A stretch of 17,194 nucleotides of DNA from Oscillospiraceae bacterium (GCA_015067125.1 SVNB01000029.1:1-17194); one strand, 5' to 3'. Counted from the stretch's first letter, positions 5,470-11,375 are shown. Notes: generated from the letters alone by a model not told the origin. Numbers and translations are program-made.

Positions 5470-6237
5470 ATGGAAAATAAAATAAAGATTATTATATCTG
5501 ACGATGAAAACGAATTTTGCACTTCCTGCAAAAATGCTCTTTCTTCTTTTGGCTTCGAAGTTTTCTGCGTTAAAAAGGACGGCCGGGAGCTTTTTGATAA
5601 CATAATTTTGAAAAAGCCGCAGATGGTTCTTGCAAGTTCTTTTATGCCGCAGATGGATCTTATAGGCGTGCTCAACGCTTCCAAAGATAAACTCGGCGAT
5701 GAATCCCCTGTTTTTATTGCAACTGTTCCTTCCGATAACGCAGTTCTTGAAAAAGAGCTGCTCTCCGGCGGAGTATCTTATTGTTTTATAAAACCGGTCG
5801 ATTATTCCGTGCTCGCAGAAAGAATGAGAAGCCTTTGCCTGAGCACCGTAAAAAATTCTGCCATGCCCTCCGGCAAAAACAATTCCAATATAGAGGTTGT
5901 TATAACCGATATTATTCATCAGATCGGCGTTCCGGCTCATATAAAAGGCTATCACTATCTGCGCGAGGCCATTCTTATGGCTGTTGATGATATTGAAATT
6001 ATGAACTCCGTTACAAAATGCCTTTATCCTTCCGTTGCAAAAAAGCATGGAACCACTTCTTCCCGTGTGGAAAGAGCTATTCGCCACGCAATAGAAGTGG
6101 CCTGGGACCGCGGCGACGTTGACGTGCTCAATTCCTACTTCGGATATACCATTCACAGTGGAAAAGGCAAGCCCACCAACAGCGAATTCATCGCCCTTAT
6201 CGCGGATAAATTAAGAGTAAGTATGAAATCTGCATAA
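5470..6237 (+). CDS. spo0A: Spo0A-type sporulation response regulator lacking the phosphoacceptor Asp
   Basis: Encodes 255 residues, near the usual length. The C-terminal effector domain (about 135-250) is unmistakable and conserved: ITDIIHQIGVPAHIKGYHYL, KKHGTTSSRVERAIRHAIEV, and AWDRGDVDVLNSYFGYT followed by KGKPTNSEFIALIADKLR, which includes the DNA-recognition helix that binds 0A boxes. The N-terminal receiver (1-120) keeps the acidic pair Asp11-Asp12 and the lysine of FIKPVD (Lys108), but the segment that normally reads LLDIIMPHLDG reads LASSFMPQMDL: Ser56 (AGT, 5635-5637) replaces the phosphoacceptor Asp. In a gap-free alignment the conserved switch Thr is also changed (Val86, with Thr85 next to it). 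By family this is the master regulator of sporulation entry, activated by phosphorelay or kinases; here activation must work differently or be constitutive. The ribosome binding site is weak, and the gene has its own promoter and terminator. Confidence 0.93.
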   Translation: MENKIKIIISDDENEFCTSCKNALSSFGFEVFCVKKDGRELFDNIILKKPQMVLASSFMPQMDLIGVLNASKDKLGDESPVFIATVPSDNAVLEKELLSGGVSYCFIKPVDYSVLAERMRSLCLSTVKNSAMPSGKNNSNIEVVITDIIHQIGVPAHIKGYHYLREAILMAVDDIEIMNSVTKCLYPSVAKKHGTTSSRVERAIRHAIEVAWDRGDVDVLNSYFGYTIHSGKGKPTNSEFIALIADKLRVSMKSA

Positions 6238-6254
6238 AAACCTCTTTTCAAAAC

Positions 6255-6293
6255 AAAAAACCGGAGCAAAACTATGTTTTGTTCCGGTTTTTT
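6255..6293. terminator. Bidirectional intrinsic terminator
   Basis: CCGGAGCAAAAC (6261-6272) pairs with GTTTTGTTCCGG (6276-6287) around TAT, flanked by six A and six T. It ends spo0A and also lies 53 bases past the mntP stop on the other strand. Confidence 0.93.
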
Positions 6294-6345
6294 GCTGTAA
6301 TGTTATTTAGCTTTACACTTTAAAAAACGCTTTATTCATGCGGTT

Positions 6346-6903
6346 TCAGCCGCCAAAGAAAAGGTGTTCTATCAAAATTTTTGTTCCCATAGCAATAAGA
6401 ACGATTCCTCCGAAAAGTTCCGCTTTGGATTTATATTTTGCGCCAAAAACGCTTCCGATTTTAATTCCCGCAGCGGAAAAAGCAAAGGTGGTAACACCAA
6501 TAAGCAATACCGCAAGAAGAATATCCACTTTAAGAAAAGCAAATGTCACTCCTACCGCAAGGGCATCTATGCTTGTGGCCACCGCAAGCACAAGCATCGC
6601 TTTGAATGCAAAGGAAGCATCCTGATGTTCCTCTTCGTGGGATTCTTTTATCATGTTATAGCCGATAACGCCAAGAAGAATAAACGCAACCCAGTGGTCT
6701 ATGCTCACTATGTACTGTTCAAAAGTCGAACCGAGCAAAAAGCCTATAAGCGGCATCAAAGCCTGAAAACCTCCGAACCAAAGTCCCGCAAGAATCATAT
6801 GTTTTGATTTGATTTTTCCGACAGAAAGCCCCTTGCAGATGGAAACAGCAAATGCATCCATAGAAAGGCTTATTCCTATAAGAAAAAGCTCTATAACGGA
6901 CAA
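6346..6903 (-). CDS. mntP: MntP-type manganese efflux pump
   Basis: Encodes 185 residues with six membrane segments, the standard MntP (YebN/DUF204) length. The two repeated motifs are present: SMDAFAVSICKGL (Asp16) in segment 1 and SIDALAVGVTFAF (Asp113) in segment 4, whose acidic residues are needed for Mn2+ export. Between them is a His/Glu-rich cytoplasmic loop (SHEEEHQD). The start is taken as TTG at 6903: GGAGGG (6917-6912) lies 8 bases upstream, no ATG fits, and the resulting N-terminus (MSVIELFLIGISLSMDAF) matches family usage. A longer frame to 6924 would put the ribosome binding site inside the gene. It is controlled by the Mn2+ riboswitch and terminator directly upstream, so it should be expressed when manganese is high. 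Confidence 0.95.
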   Translation of the reverse strand: MSVIELFLIGISLSMDAFAVSICKGLSVGKIKSKHMILAGLWFGGFQALMPLIGFLLGSTFEQYIVSIDHWVAFILLGVIGYNMIKESHEEEHQDASFAFKAMLVLAVATSIDALAVGVTFAFLKVDILLAVLLIGVTTFAFSAAGIKIGSVFGAKYKSKAELFGGIVLIAMGTKILIEHLFFGG

Positions 6904-6922
6904 AAAACATTCCCTCCAGACC

Positions 6923-6960
6923 AAAAAAATAAAGACTTATCCGCAAAACGCGGATAAGTC
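6923..6960 (-). terminator. Riboswitch-controlled terminator before mntP
   Basis: Reading leftward, GACTTATCCGC (6960-6950) pairs with GCGGATAAGTC (6944-6934) around a 5-base loop, followed by TTTATTTTTTT (6933-6923). The 5' arm shares CTTAT (6958-6954) with the closing helix of the riboswitch, so the two structures exclude each other. Confidence 0.9.
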
Positions 6961-7040
6961 TCATCATTTAAAGCAATGCCAGGATATAAATCCAGCCTGT
7001 TGACAAAGCTGCGCATATTGCGCCGACTACTCCCTTATTC
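6954..7040 (-). ncRNA. Mn2+-sensing yybP-ykoY riboswitch
   Basis: Reading leftward from 7040, the conserved blocks of the class are in order: GGGAGTAG (7034-7027), a hairpin with GCGCAATATGCGC, GTCAACAGGC, a second hairpin with GGATTTATATCC, CTGGCATTGC, and the 3' block GATGAGAC (to 6958). The closing helix pairs ATAAG (7038-7034) with CTTAT (6958-6954). Bound Mn2+ stabilises the closing helix and prevents the terminator at 6923-6960, switching mntP on. The mechanism is established for this family; identity here rests on motif order and the adjacent Mn exporter. Confidence 0.88.
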
Positions 7041-7048
7041 AAGCAAAA

Positions 7049-7077
7049 ATTTTAGCATATTCTGATAAAAAAGTCAA
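7049..7077 (-). promoter_or_regulatory. Sigma-A promoter of the mntP riboswitch transcript
   Basis: Reading leftward, TTGACT (7077-7072), 17 bp and TAAAAT (7054-7049) with an extended TGC (7057-7055). Start is expected near 7043, right at the 5' edge of the riboswitch. The -35 lies only 5 bases past the stop of the upstream metallophosphoesterase gene. Confidence 0.83.
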
Positions 7078-7081
7078 CGCA

Positions 7082-7762
7082 TCAGATTTCTTTTCCGGTT
7101 TCTGCGTCATATATATTCTCGTAAACCGCATAATAGAACGGCGGAATTCTTCTGTCCATATGAAAACAGCCAAAAAACCATTTGCCAAACGAGCACGATA
7201 CGGAAACCTCGTTGAGAAACGCATGAAGATTATTAAAACAGTTGCTTTCCATTTCAAGAAAACCGCGCATTTTAAAGCCAACGTCGTAAGTCATAATATA
7301 ATCCACTTTATTTTCGGATTCCTCGAGTATTTTTTTTGCGTGCTCACATTCTTCGTCAGAAGGAAGCCGCTGGAATTCCTCGCATTCTCTGAAATCCGCA
7401 AGGTCAAGTTCCTCGTCATCTCCGCCGCCAAAGGCGAATATTTTTTTGCCCTCTATTTCAAAAATTCCTCCGCGGATAAGCTGATAGATATTTTCCGCAA
7501 TTTTTCTCGCTTTTCCTCCGGCAAAATCCACCACAGGATATTTTGCGAGCAGCTCGAAATTTTCGTGAGCACCTTCCACAAAAACAATATTGTATTTTCT
7601 TTTGGAAAGCCATTTTATATTTTTTTCTTCTTCGGAAGAACCGCTCCAGATAAACCCAAAATCCCCGCAAATCAAAAGGTAATCTTCCTTTTTAAGCTTT
7701 TTGGCGGCTGCTGTTTTAAATCTGGAAAGCTCTCCGTGAGTATCGCCGGTAAAATAAATCAT
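7082..7762 (-). CDS. Metallophosphoesterase-fold protein with degenerate active site
   Basis: Encodes 226 residues. The calcineurin-like fold is recognisable from GDTHGE (Asp7, His9), CGDFGFIW (Asp34), VEGAHENFELL (64-72), GGKARKI, FEIEGKKIFAFGGGDD and WFFGCFHMDRR. Clostridial relatives read GNHENF, a TH motif and WFFGHYH at the corresponding places. Here Asn of GNHE is Ala65, the metal-binding His of the TH motif is Tyr159 (YIMTYDVG), and the first His of GHxH is Cys199; His66 and His201 remain. Three dinuclear-metal ligands or catalytic residues are therefore lost, so phosphoesterase activity is unlikely or altered. The frame is otherwise full length. The start is ATG at 7762 with GGAGGAGA upstream; the frame extends to 7798 without a better site. 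It is transcribed from 7859-7888, with mntP downstream under separate control. Confidence 0.85.
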   Translation of the reverse strand: MIYFTGDTHGELSRFKTAAAKKLKKEDYLLICGDFGFIWSGSSEEEKNIKWLSKRKYNIVFVEGAHENFELLAKYPVVDFAGGKARKIAENIYQLIRGGIFEIEGKKIFAFGGGDDEELDLADFRECEEFQRLPSDEECEHAKKILEESENKVDYIMTYDVGFKMRGFLEMESNCFNNLHAFLNEVSVSCSFGKWFFGCFHMDRRIPPFYYAVYENIYDAETGKEI

Positions 7763-7858
7763 TTTCTCCTCCGGAATTTTTGGAATAAAGCCGGTCAAAA
7801 ATTAACAAAAGATTAATTTTAGTTTAAAACGGCATAAAATTAAAAATTAAGCTATTCC

Positions 7859-7888
7859 ATTATACACCATTTTTTGCTATAATATCAA
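7859..7888 (-). promoter_or_regulatory. Sigma-A promoter for the metallophosphoesterase-like gene
   Basis: Reading leftward, TTGATA (7888-7883), 18 bp and TATAAT (7864-7859). Its -35 overlaps the last base of the opposite -10, so the two divergent promoters interlock. Confidence 0.68.
7875..7883 (+). promoter_or_regulatory. Extended -10 promoter for the carboxypeptidase-like gene
   Basis: TGCTATAAT (7875-7883) is an extended -10. The -35 position 17 bp upstream reads TTCCAT (7855-7860), a poor match. A second TATAAT lies at 7889-7894. The leader to the ATG at 7954 is about 65 bases and AT-rich, with no clear structure. Confidence 0.6.
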
Positions 7889-7953
7889 TATAATATATAA
7901 AAAATCACTTTTTGGCATTTTTTGATTTTTTGTATTTGGTTTCGGAGGAAATT

Positions 7954-9279
7954 ATGAAGAAAATATTATCTTTTATTCTTGCAGCTGTTATGGCTTTTTC
8001 CTGCTGCATCACCGCATTTGCGGCAACAAAATATCAGCCTTCGTTCGAGGTTGACTGCGAATCCGTCTATCTTGCTGACGAAAACGGCAATGTTCTTTTT
8101 GAACAGAACCCCAATCAGCGTATGTATCCGGCGGAACTTACGCAGATTATGACCGCAATAGTCGTAATAGAAAACATAGAAGCTGTTGGCGGCTGGACCG
8201 CAGAAGCTGCTTATGAAATGAGCACACAGAACTTTCTTTACGAAAACCGCCACGGCATTGTTTCCACCGGCATGCTTGCCGGCAACGTTTTTACTGCCGA
8301 TGAGCTTTTCCATTCCATGGTAATCGCCTCCGGTTATGATGCGGCAATGACCCTTGCAAAACTTATTGCCGGAAGCCAGGATGCTTTTGTTGAACTTATG
8401 AACCAAAAGGCAATGGAACTTGGTGCAAGAGAAACCAACTTTACCAACTGCCACGGCCTTCACGATACTGCAAACTATACCACCGCTTATGATATGTATC
8501 TTATTTCCAGATATGCCATGAGCCTTGATAAATTTAAAGAAACCGTTGCAAAAACCGCATATACCTGCGAAGCTACCGATACTCATAAAAAACTTGTGTG
8601 GAATACCGATAACGGTCTTCTTGCCAGCGGAAACGTTCACTATTATTCCCCTGTTACCGGTATCAAATCCGGATACAGTGCAGAAATCGGCAGAAACGTC
8701 GCTTCCTATGCGGAATACGAAGGTTTTTCCTATTATCAGATAAATATGGGCGCACCTTTTGAACTGGACGAAGGCTATAACCTTGCTCTTAAAAACGCAA
8801 AAGATCTTTACGTCTGGGCATTTACCGAATTTGAAGTAAAAACCATTGTGGAAGCCGGTTCCCAGCTTTGCGAAGTTCCTCTTGAACTTGCCTGGCAGAA
8901 AGATTACCTTAAACTTATGGTCGGCGATACTTACCGCGCGCTTCTTCCCATAGATGTGGATATTGCTTCCATCACCTATGATTATGACGTTCCGGAATCT
9001 GTCGAAGCTCCTATCGAAAAAGGCGAAGCCATTGGCAAACTTAATCTTATCCATTCCGGAGAAGTCATCGGCAGCGTTCCGCTTGTTTCTGCAGAGGACG
9101 TTGAACAAAGCGAACTTTTAAGCGGACTTAAAAACTTTTCTGATATGACCCGTTCTTTCTGGTTCAAGTTTATTGTGATCACCTTCTTTATTCTTGTGGC
9201 GCTTTATATTGCACTTATGATCATCAGAAACTATAACCACAGAAAATACGGAAACTTCAAACGCAAAAAACGTCTTTAA
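7954..9279 (+). CDS. D-Ala-D-Ala carboxypeptidase-like (peptidase S11) protein with degenerate active site
   Basis: Encodes 441 residues with a signal peptide (1-24, cleavage near AFAA), a penicillin-binding-protein-like domain (about 30-275), a C-terminal beta domain (about 285-385) and a terminal membrane helix (about 405-427) with a basic tail, the DacA/DacF layout. All three active-site motifs are changed. SxxK, normally in PAS-x-TK-IMTA, reads PAELTQIMTA: Glu61 (GAA, 8134-8136) and Gln64 (CAG, 8143-8145) replace the nucleophile Ser and the Lys. SxN reads SGYD (126-129), with Tyr128 replacing Asn. KTG reads KSG (238-240). The protein should therefore not hydrolyse D-Ala-D-Ala or bind penicillin covalently, and may act as a peptidoglycan-binding scaffold or regulator outside the membrane (inference). 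The start is ATG at 7954 with GGAGG at 7944-7948; an upstream in-frame codon at 7912 has no ribosome binding site. Confidence 0.9.
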   Translation: MKKILSFILAAVMAFSCCITAFAATKYQPSFEVDCESVYLADENGNVLFEQNPNQRMYPAELTQIMTAIVVIENIEAVGGWTAEAAYEMSTQNFLYENRHGIVSTGMLAGNVFTADELFHSMVIASGYDAAMTLAKLIAGSQDAFVELMNQKAMELGARETNFTNCHGLHDTANYTTAYDMYLISRYAMSLDKFKETVAKTAYTCEATDTHKKLVWNTDNGLLASGNVHYYSPVTGIKSGYSAEIGRNVASYAEYEGFSYYQINMGAPFELDEGYNLALKNAKDLYVWAFTEFEVKTIVEAGSQLCEVPLELAWQKDYLKLMVGDTYRALLPIDVDIASITYDYDVPESVEAPIEKGEAIGKLNLIHSGEVIGSVPLVSAEDVEQSELLSGLKNFSDMTRSFWFKFIVITFFILVALYIALMIIRNYNHRKYGNFKRKKRL

Positions 9280-9303
9280 TATCAAAAAATTTTAAAAAAA
9301 CTA

Positions 9304-9332
9304 TTGACATTATAAATCATATTGTATATAAT
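9304..9332 (+). promoter_or_regulatory. Consensus sigma-A promoter of rplJL
   Basis: TTGACA (9304-9309), 17 bp and TATAAT (9327-9332), a full match, as expected for ribosomal protein genes. Start is expected near 9339, the first base of the leader hairpin. Confidence 0.93.
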
Positions 9333-9335
9333 ATT

Positions 9336-9420
9336 AACGCTGTCCAAAGACAGCAGGTGCGTTTCTGCGCTTAAATGGCTTATAAAGCCGGCCTGCCGAG
9401 GATGAGTGTTTTAATGTGAT
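9336..9420 (+). ncRNA. Ribosomal protein L10 leader (autoregulatory)
   Basis: GCTGTC-CAAA-GACAGC (9339-9354) is the first hairpin. GCAGG (9353-9357) can pair with CCTGC (9392-9396) to close a multi-branch region holding hairpins around GCGTTTCTGCGC and GGCTTATAAAGCC. The order and the AGGTGCG and CCTGCCGAGG blocks match the L10 leader class, which mimics the rRNA site bound by L10(L12)4. Excess complex binds and favours the downstream terminator. Confidence 0.87.
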
Positions 9421-9427
9421 TTATTAC

Positions 9428-9463
9428 GCTCCTTCCACGGCTCGCGGAGGGAGCTTTTGTTTT
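9428..9463 (+). terminator. Attenuator terminator between the L10 leader and rplJ
   Basis: GCTCCTTCC (9428-9436) pairs with GGAGGGAGC (9446-9454), including one G-T pair, around a 9-base loop, and is followed by TTTTGTTTT. Its position after the leader and before rplJ marks it as the regulated terminator. Confidence 0.85.
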
Positions 9464-9507
9464 ATACAAATTCGCTCCCATCACAAAGCAGGAGGTGAAT
9501 TTTTAAA

Positions 9508-10047
9508 ATGGCCAGTGAAAAAATCTTGCAAGCGAAAAAAGAAGCTGTTGCAGAGCTCGTTGAAAAGCTTAAAGCTGCAAAATCCGGTGTTCTCGTAGAT
9601 TACGTCGGTATCAACGTTGCAGACGATACCAAACTTCGTCGCGAACTCCGTGAAGCAGGTGTTGAATACACTGTTATCAAAAACTCTATTCTTCGTTTCG
9701 CAGCTAAGGAAGCAGGTTACGGTGAACTTGATGCTTACCTTTCCGGAAGCACCGCACTCGCAATCTCTAACGACGACCCTGTCGCTCCCGCAAAAATCCT
9801 TGGCAAATTTGCAGAAGGTTCCAACGGTAAATTCTCTCTTAAAGCAGGTTTTGTTGAAGGCGAAGTTCTTGACGAAGCAAAAGTTATCGAACTTTCCAAA
9901 ACTCCCAGCAAAGAAGAGATCCTTACCATGCTCGTTATCGCTCTTTCCAGCCCCATCAAAGGCATTGCTGTTGCGCTTGACAAATATGTCGAGAAAGAAA
10001 ACGGCGGAAATGACGGCGAGCCCGAAGGCGACGGCGAAGCAGCATAA
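9508..10047 (+). CDS. rplJ: 50S ribosomal protein L10
   Basis: Encodes 179 residues. The N-terminal rRNA-binding domain (about 1-130) is typical: KKEAVAELVEKLKAAKSGVLVD, followed by REAGVEYTVIKNSILRFAAKE, SGSTALAISNDDPVAPAKIL and LKAGFVEGEVL. The C-terminal helix (about 133-163) that binds L12 dimers is followed by a Gly/Asp/Glu-rich tail (NGGNDGEPEGDGEAA). The protein forms the base of the ribosomal stalk and, with L12, represses its own operon through the leader at 9336-9463. The start is ATG at 9508 after AGGAGGTG (9490-9497). Codon use is biased as for a highly expressed gene, with uniform GTT/GCA/AAA-type codons. It lies 69 bases before rplL. Unusually, rplK and rplA do not precede it. 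Confidence 0.97.
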   Translation: MASEKILQAKKEAVAELVEKLKAAKSGVLVDYVGINVADDTKLRRELREAGVEYTVIKNSILRFAAKEAGYGELDAYLSGSTALAISNDDPVAPAKILGKFAEGSNGKFSLKAGFVEGEVLDEAKVIELSKTPSKEEILTMLVIALSSPIKGIAVALDKYVEKENGGNDGEPEGDGEAA

Positions 10048-10116
10048 TTGCGCGGCCTGATCGCTATTTAAAAATTTAAAGAATTACATCAAATTATCTA
10101 CAGGAGGTAAACTACA

Positions 10117-10494
10117 ATGGCTTCTGAAAAAATCCAGAACATTCTCGAAGAGATCAAAGCTCTTACTCTTCTCGAAGCAAACGAACTTAAAAACGCAATC
10201 TGCGAGGAATTCGGCGTTTCCGCTGATGCTCCCGTAATGGTAGCTGGCGCTGCAGCTGGTGCTGCTCCTGCTGCTGCAACCAAAGACAGCTGGGATGTTG
10301 TTCTCACCGGCGCTGGCGAGACCAAAATGGCTGTTATCAAAGTTGTTAAAGAGATCACCGGTCTTGGCCTTAAAGAGTCCAAAGAGATCGTTGATAACTG
10401 CCCCAAAGCAGTTAAAGAAGGCGTTTCCGAAACCGAAGCTGACGAAATCAAAAAGAAACTCGAAGAAGCAGGCGCTTCTGTTGAAGTTAAATAA
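10117..10494 (+). CDS. rplL: 50S ribosomal protein L7/L12
   Basis: Encodes 125 residues. The N-terminal dimerisation domain (1-33, KIQNILEEIKALTLLEANEL) is followed by an Ala/Gly-rich hinge (about 40-54, VAGAAAGAAPAAAT) and the globular C-terminal domain (KMAVIKVVKEITGLGLKESK, then EIVDNCPKAVKEGVSETEA) that recruits and stimulates translational GTPases. All standard features are present. AGGAGGT precedes the ATG by a suitable distance. It is the last gene of the operon, ended by the terminator at 10521; the usual downstream rpoB is absent. The 69-base gap after rplJ contains only the ribosome binding site and AT-rich sequence. Confidence 0.98.
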   Translation: MASEKIQNILEEIKALTLLEANELKNAICEEFGVSADAPVMVAGAAAGAAPAAATKDSWDVVLTGAGETKMAVIKVVKEITGLGLKESKEIVDNCPKAVKEGVSETEADEIKKKLEEAGASVEVK

Positions 10495-10516
10495 TTTCCG
10501 CTTTATCGGATTGCAA

Positions 10517-10550
10517 AAAGGCTCTTCCCTTTTCGGGAAGAGCTTTCTTT
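10517..10550. terminator. Bidirectional intrinsic terminator
   Basis: GCTCTTCCC (10521-10529) pairs perfectly with GGGAAGAGC (10535-10543) around TTTTC. T-rich sequence follows on the + side and the complement of AAAAAG gives CTTTTT on the - side, so it serves rplL and the convergent regulator gene ending at 10559. Confidence 0.9.
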
Positions 10551-10558
10551 ATTGCTTA

Positions 10559-11326
10559 TTATTTATGTTTTCGTGCCGCCGCATAAATAGGAACAACAAT
10601 AAACCCAACAGCGGCTATAAGAAATAGAAGTTTTATCCATTTATCAACTATGTGTGGCGGTAAAAGCCAGAATGCAAGAAGAAAAAGAAACGGAGTTACC
10701 GCCATTCCCAAAAGATGACCCGTTCTTGCGCTTGTTACAATATATGGCCAGTTTCTGTTATTAAGACTGATTCCCGGAAGGTTCATACGAAAAGCACCGT
10801 GCCCATAAAGGCTGATTTTGTTGCTGTCATAATATTCCGGAAGACGTTCTTTTACAAAAAACATAAAATATGCGCCAAAAACCGCAAAAAGTCCCTCGAA
10901 CGTCCATATAACTGTGTTTATTGATTCAAGATATACAAAATTACACAGTATGGCGCCAATAACGCCGATTACAACGCAAATAAGATATATAAATATACCT
11001 TTTGTGTTTGTAAGCTGCCTTAATCTTTCTTTTTCATCGGAAAGGCTTATGGCTTTTTCTACAAGTTCATCCACCTGAGAAGCATCTATCTTTTCGCTTT
11101 CTTCAAGTCTTCCGCAGTTAAGCAATTCCGCAGAAGTTACTCCAAGCGCTTCTGCCAAAGGATTAAGCATTGTGATATCCGGAAGGCTCTGTCCCCTTTC
11201 CCATTTGCTCACAGCTTTATCCGAAACAAAAAGGCGTTCCGCCAGTTCCTTCTGTGTCATTCCCTGCTCTTTGCGAAGTTTTGAAACAAATTCTCCAAAT
11301 CTTTCTTTATCAAGTTCATAGGTCAA
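10559..11326 (-). CDS. XRE-family regulator with C-terminal membrane domain
   Basis: Encodes 255 residues. Residues 8-65 form a helix-turn-helix_3 domain (LRKEQGMTQKELAERL, VSDKAVSKWERGQSLPD, LAEALGVTSAELL). After a charged linker, four membrane segments follow: FIYLICVVIGVIGAILCNFV, VIWTFEGLFAVFGAYFMFF, GMAVTPFLFLLAFWLL and LLFLIAAVGFIVVPIYAA. This domain order is a common clostridial type in which a membrane-tethered XRE protein controls its own or nearby genes; ligand and targets are unknown. The start is TTG at 11326, 8 bases after GGGAGGTG; the upstream in-frame GTG at 11335 lies inside that binding site and is rejected. Promoter, operator-like dyad and upstream terminator all overlap just before the start (11324-11375). 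Confidence 0.9.
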   Translation of the reverse strand: MTYELDKERFGEFVSKLRKEQGMTQKELAERLFVSDKAVSKWERGQSLPDITMLNPLAEALGVTSAELLNCGRLEESEKIDASQVDELVEKAISLSDEKERLRQLTNTKGIFIYLICVVIGVIGAILCNFVYLESINTVIWTFEGLFAVFGAYFMFFVKERLPEYYDSNKISLYGHGAFRMNLPGISLNNRNWPYIVTSARTGHLLGMAVTPFLFLLAFWLLPPHIVDKWIKLLFLIAAVGFIVVPIYAAARKHK

Positions 11327-11363
11327 AAAAATCACCTCCCGAAGAAATTATACTCCGGGAGGT
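11324..11363 (-). terminator. Hairpin over the XRE promoter: terminator of the sigma operon and possible operator
   Basis: Reading leftward, ACCTCCCG (11363-11356) pairs perfectly with CGGGAGGT (11341-11334), then GA and seven T, so a transcript from the upstream ectodomain gene can terminate here. The loop contains the -10 of the next gene and the 3' arm contains that gene's ribosome binding site. As DNA, the two arms are 22 bp apart centre to centre and flank the -10, so they could also be an operator. Confidence 0.6.
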
Positions 11364-11375
11364 TTTTTCTTTCAA
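11347..11375 (-). promoter_or_regulatory. Sigma-A promoter of the XRE regulator gene
   Basis: Reading leftward, TTGAAA (11375-11370), 17 bp and TATAAT (11352-11347). Start is expected near 11340, leaving a leader of about 14 bases that begins at the ribosome binding site itself. Confidence 0.83.

Noticed and set aside
7966..9108. 380-codon frame on the - strand opposite the carboxypeptidase-like gene
   Set aside because: It is the mirror of a strongly coding frame, has no ribosome binding site and its protein is low-complexity and Lys/Phe/Gly-rich with no family signature.
5470..9279. Sequencing or assembly error as the cause of the altered active sites
   Set aside because: All three frames are full length, the changes need more than one base at key codons, and neighbouring motif residues are also substituted in a coordinated way.
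9508..10140. Shared N-terminal residues MASEKI of L10 and L12 as a sign of duplication
   Set aside because: The two proteins are otherwise unrelated; six residues after a common start context is most likely coincidence.
11334..11363. Rightward intrinsic terminator (hairpin followed by T run on the + strand)
   Set aside because: No rightward gene precedes it; the structure makes sense for leftward transcripts from the ectodomain gene and as a possible operator.
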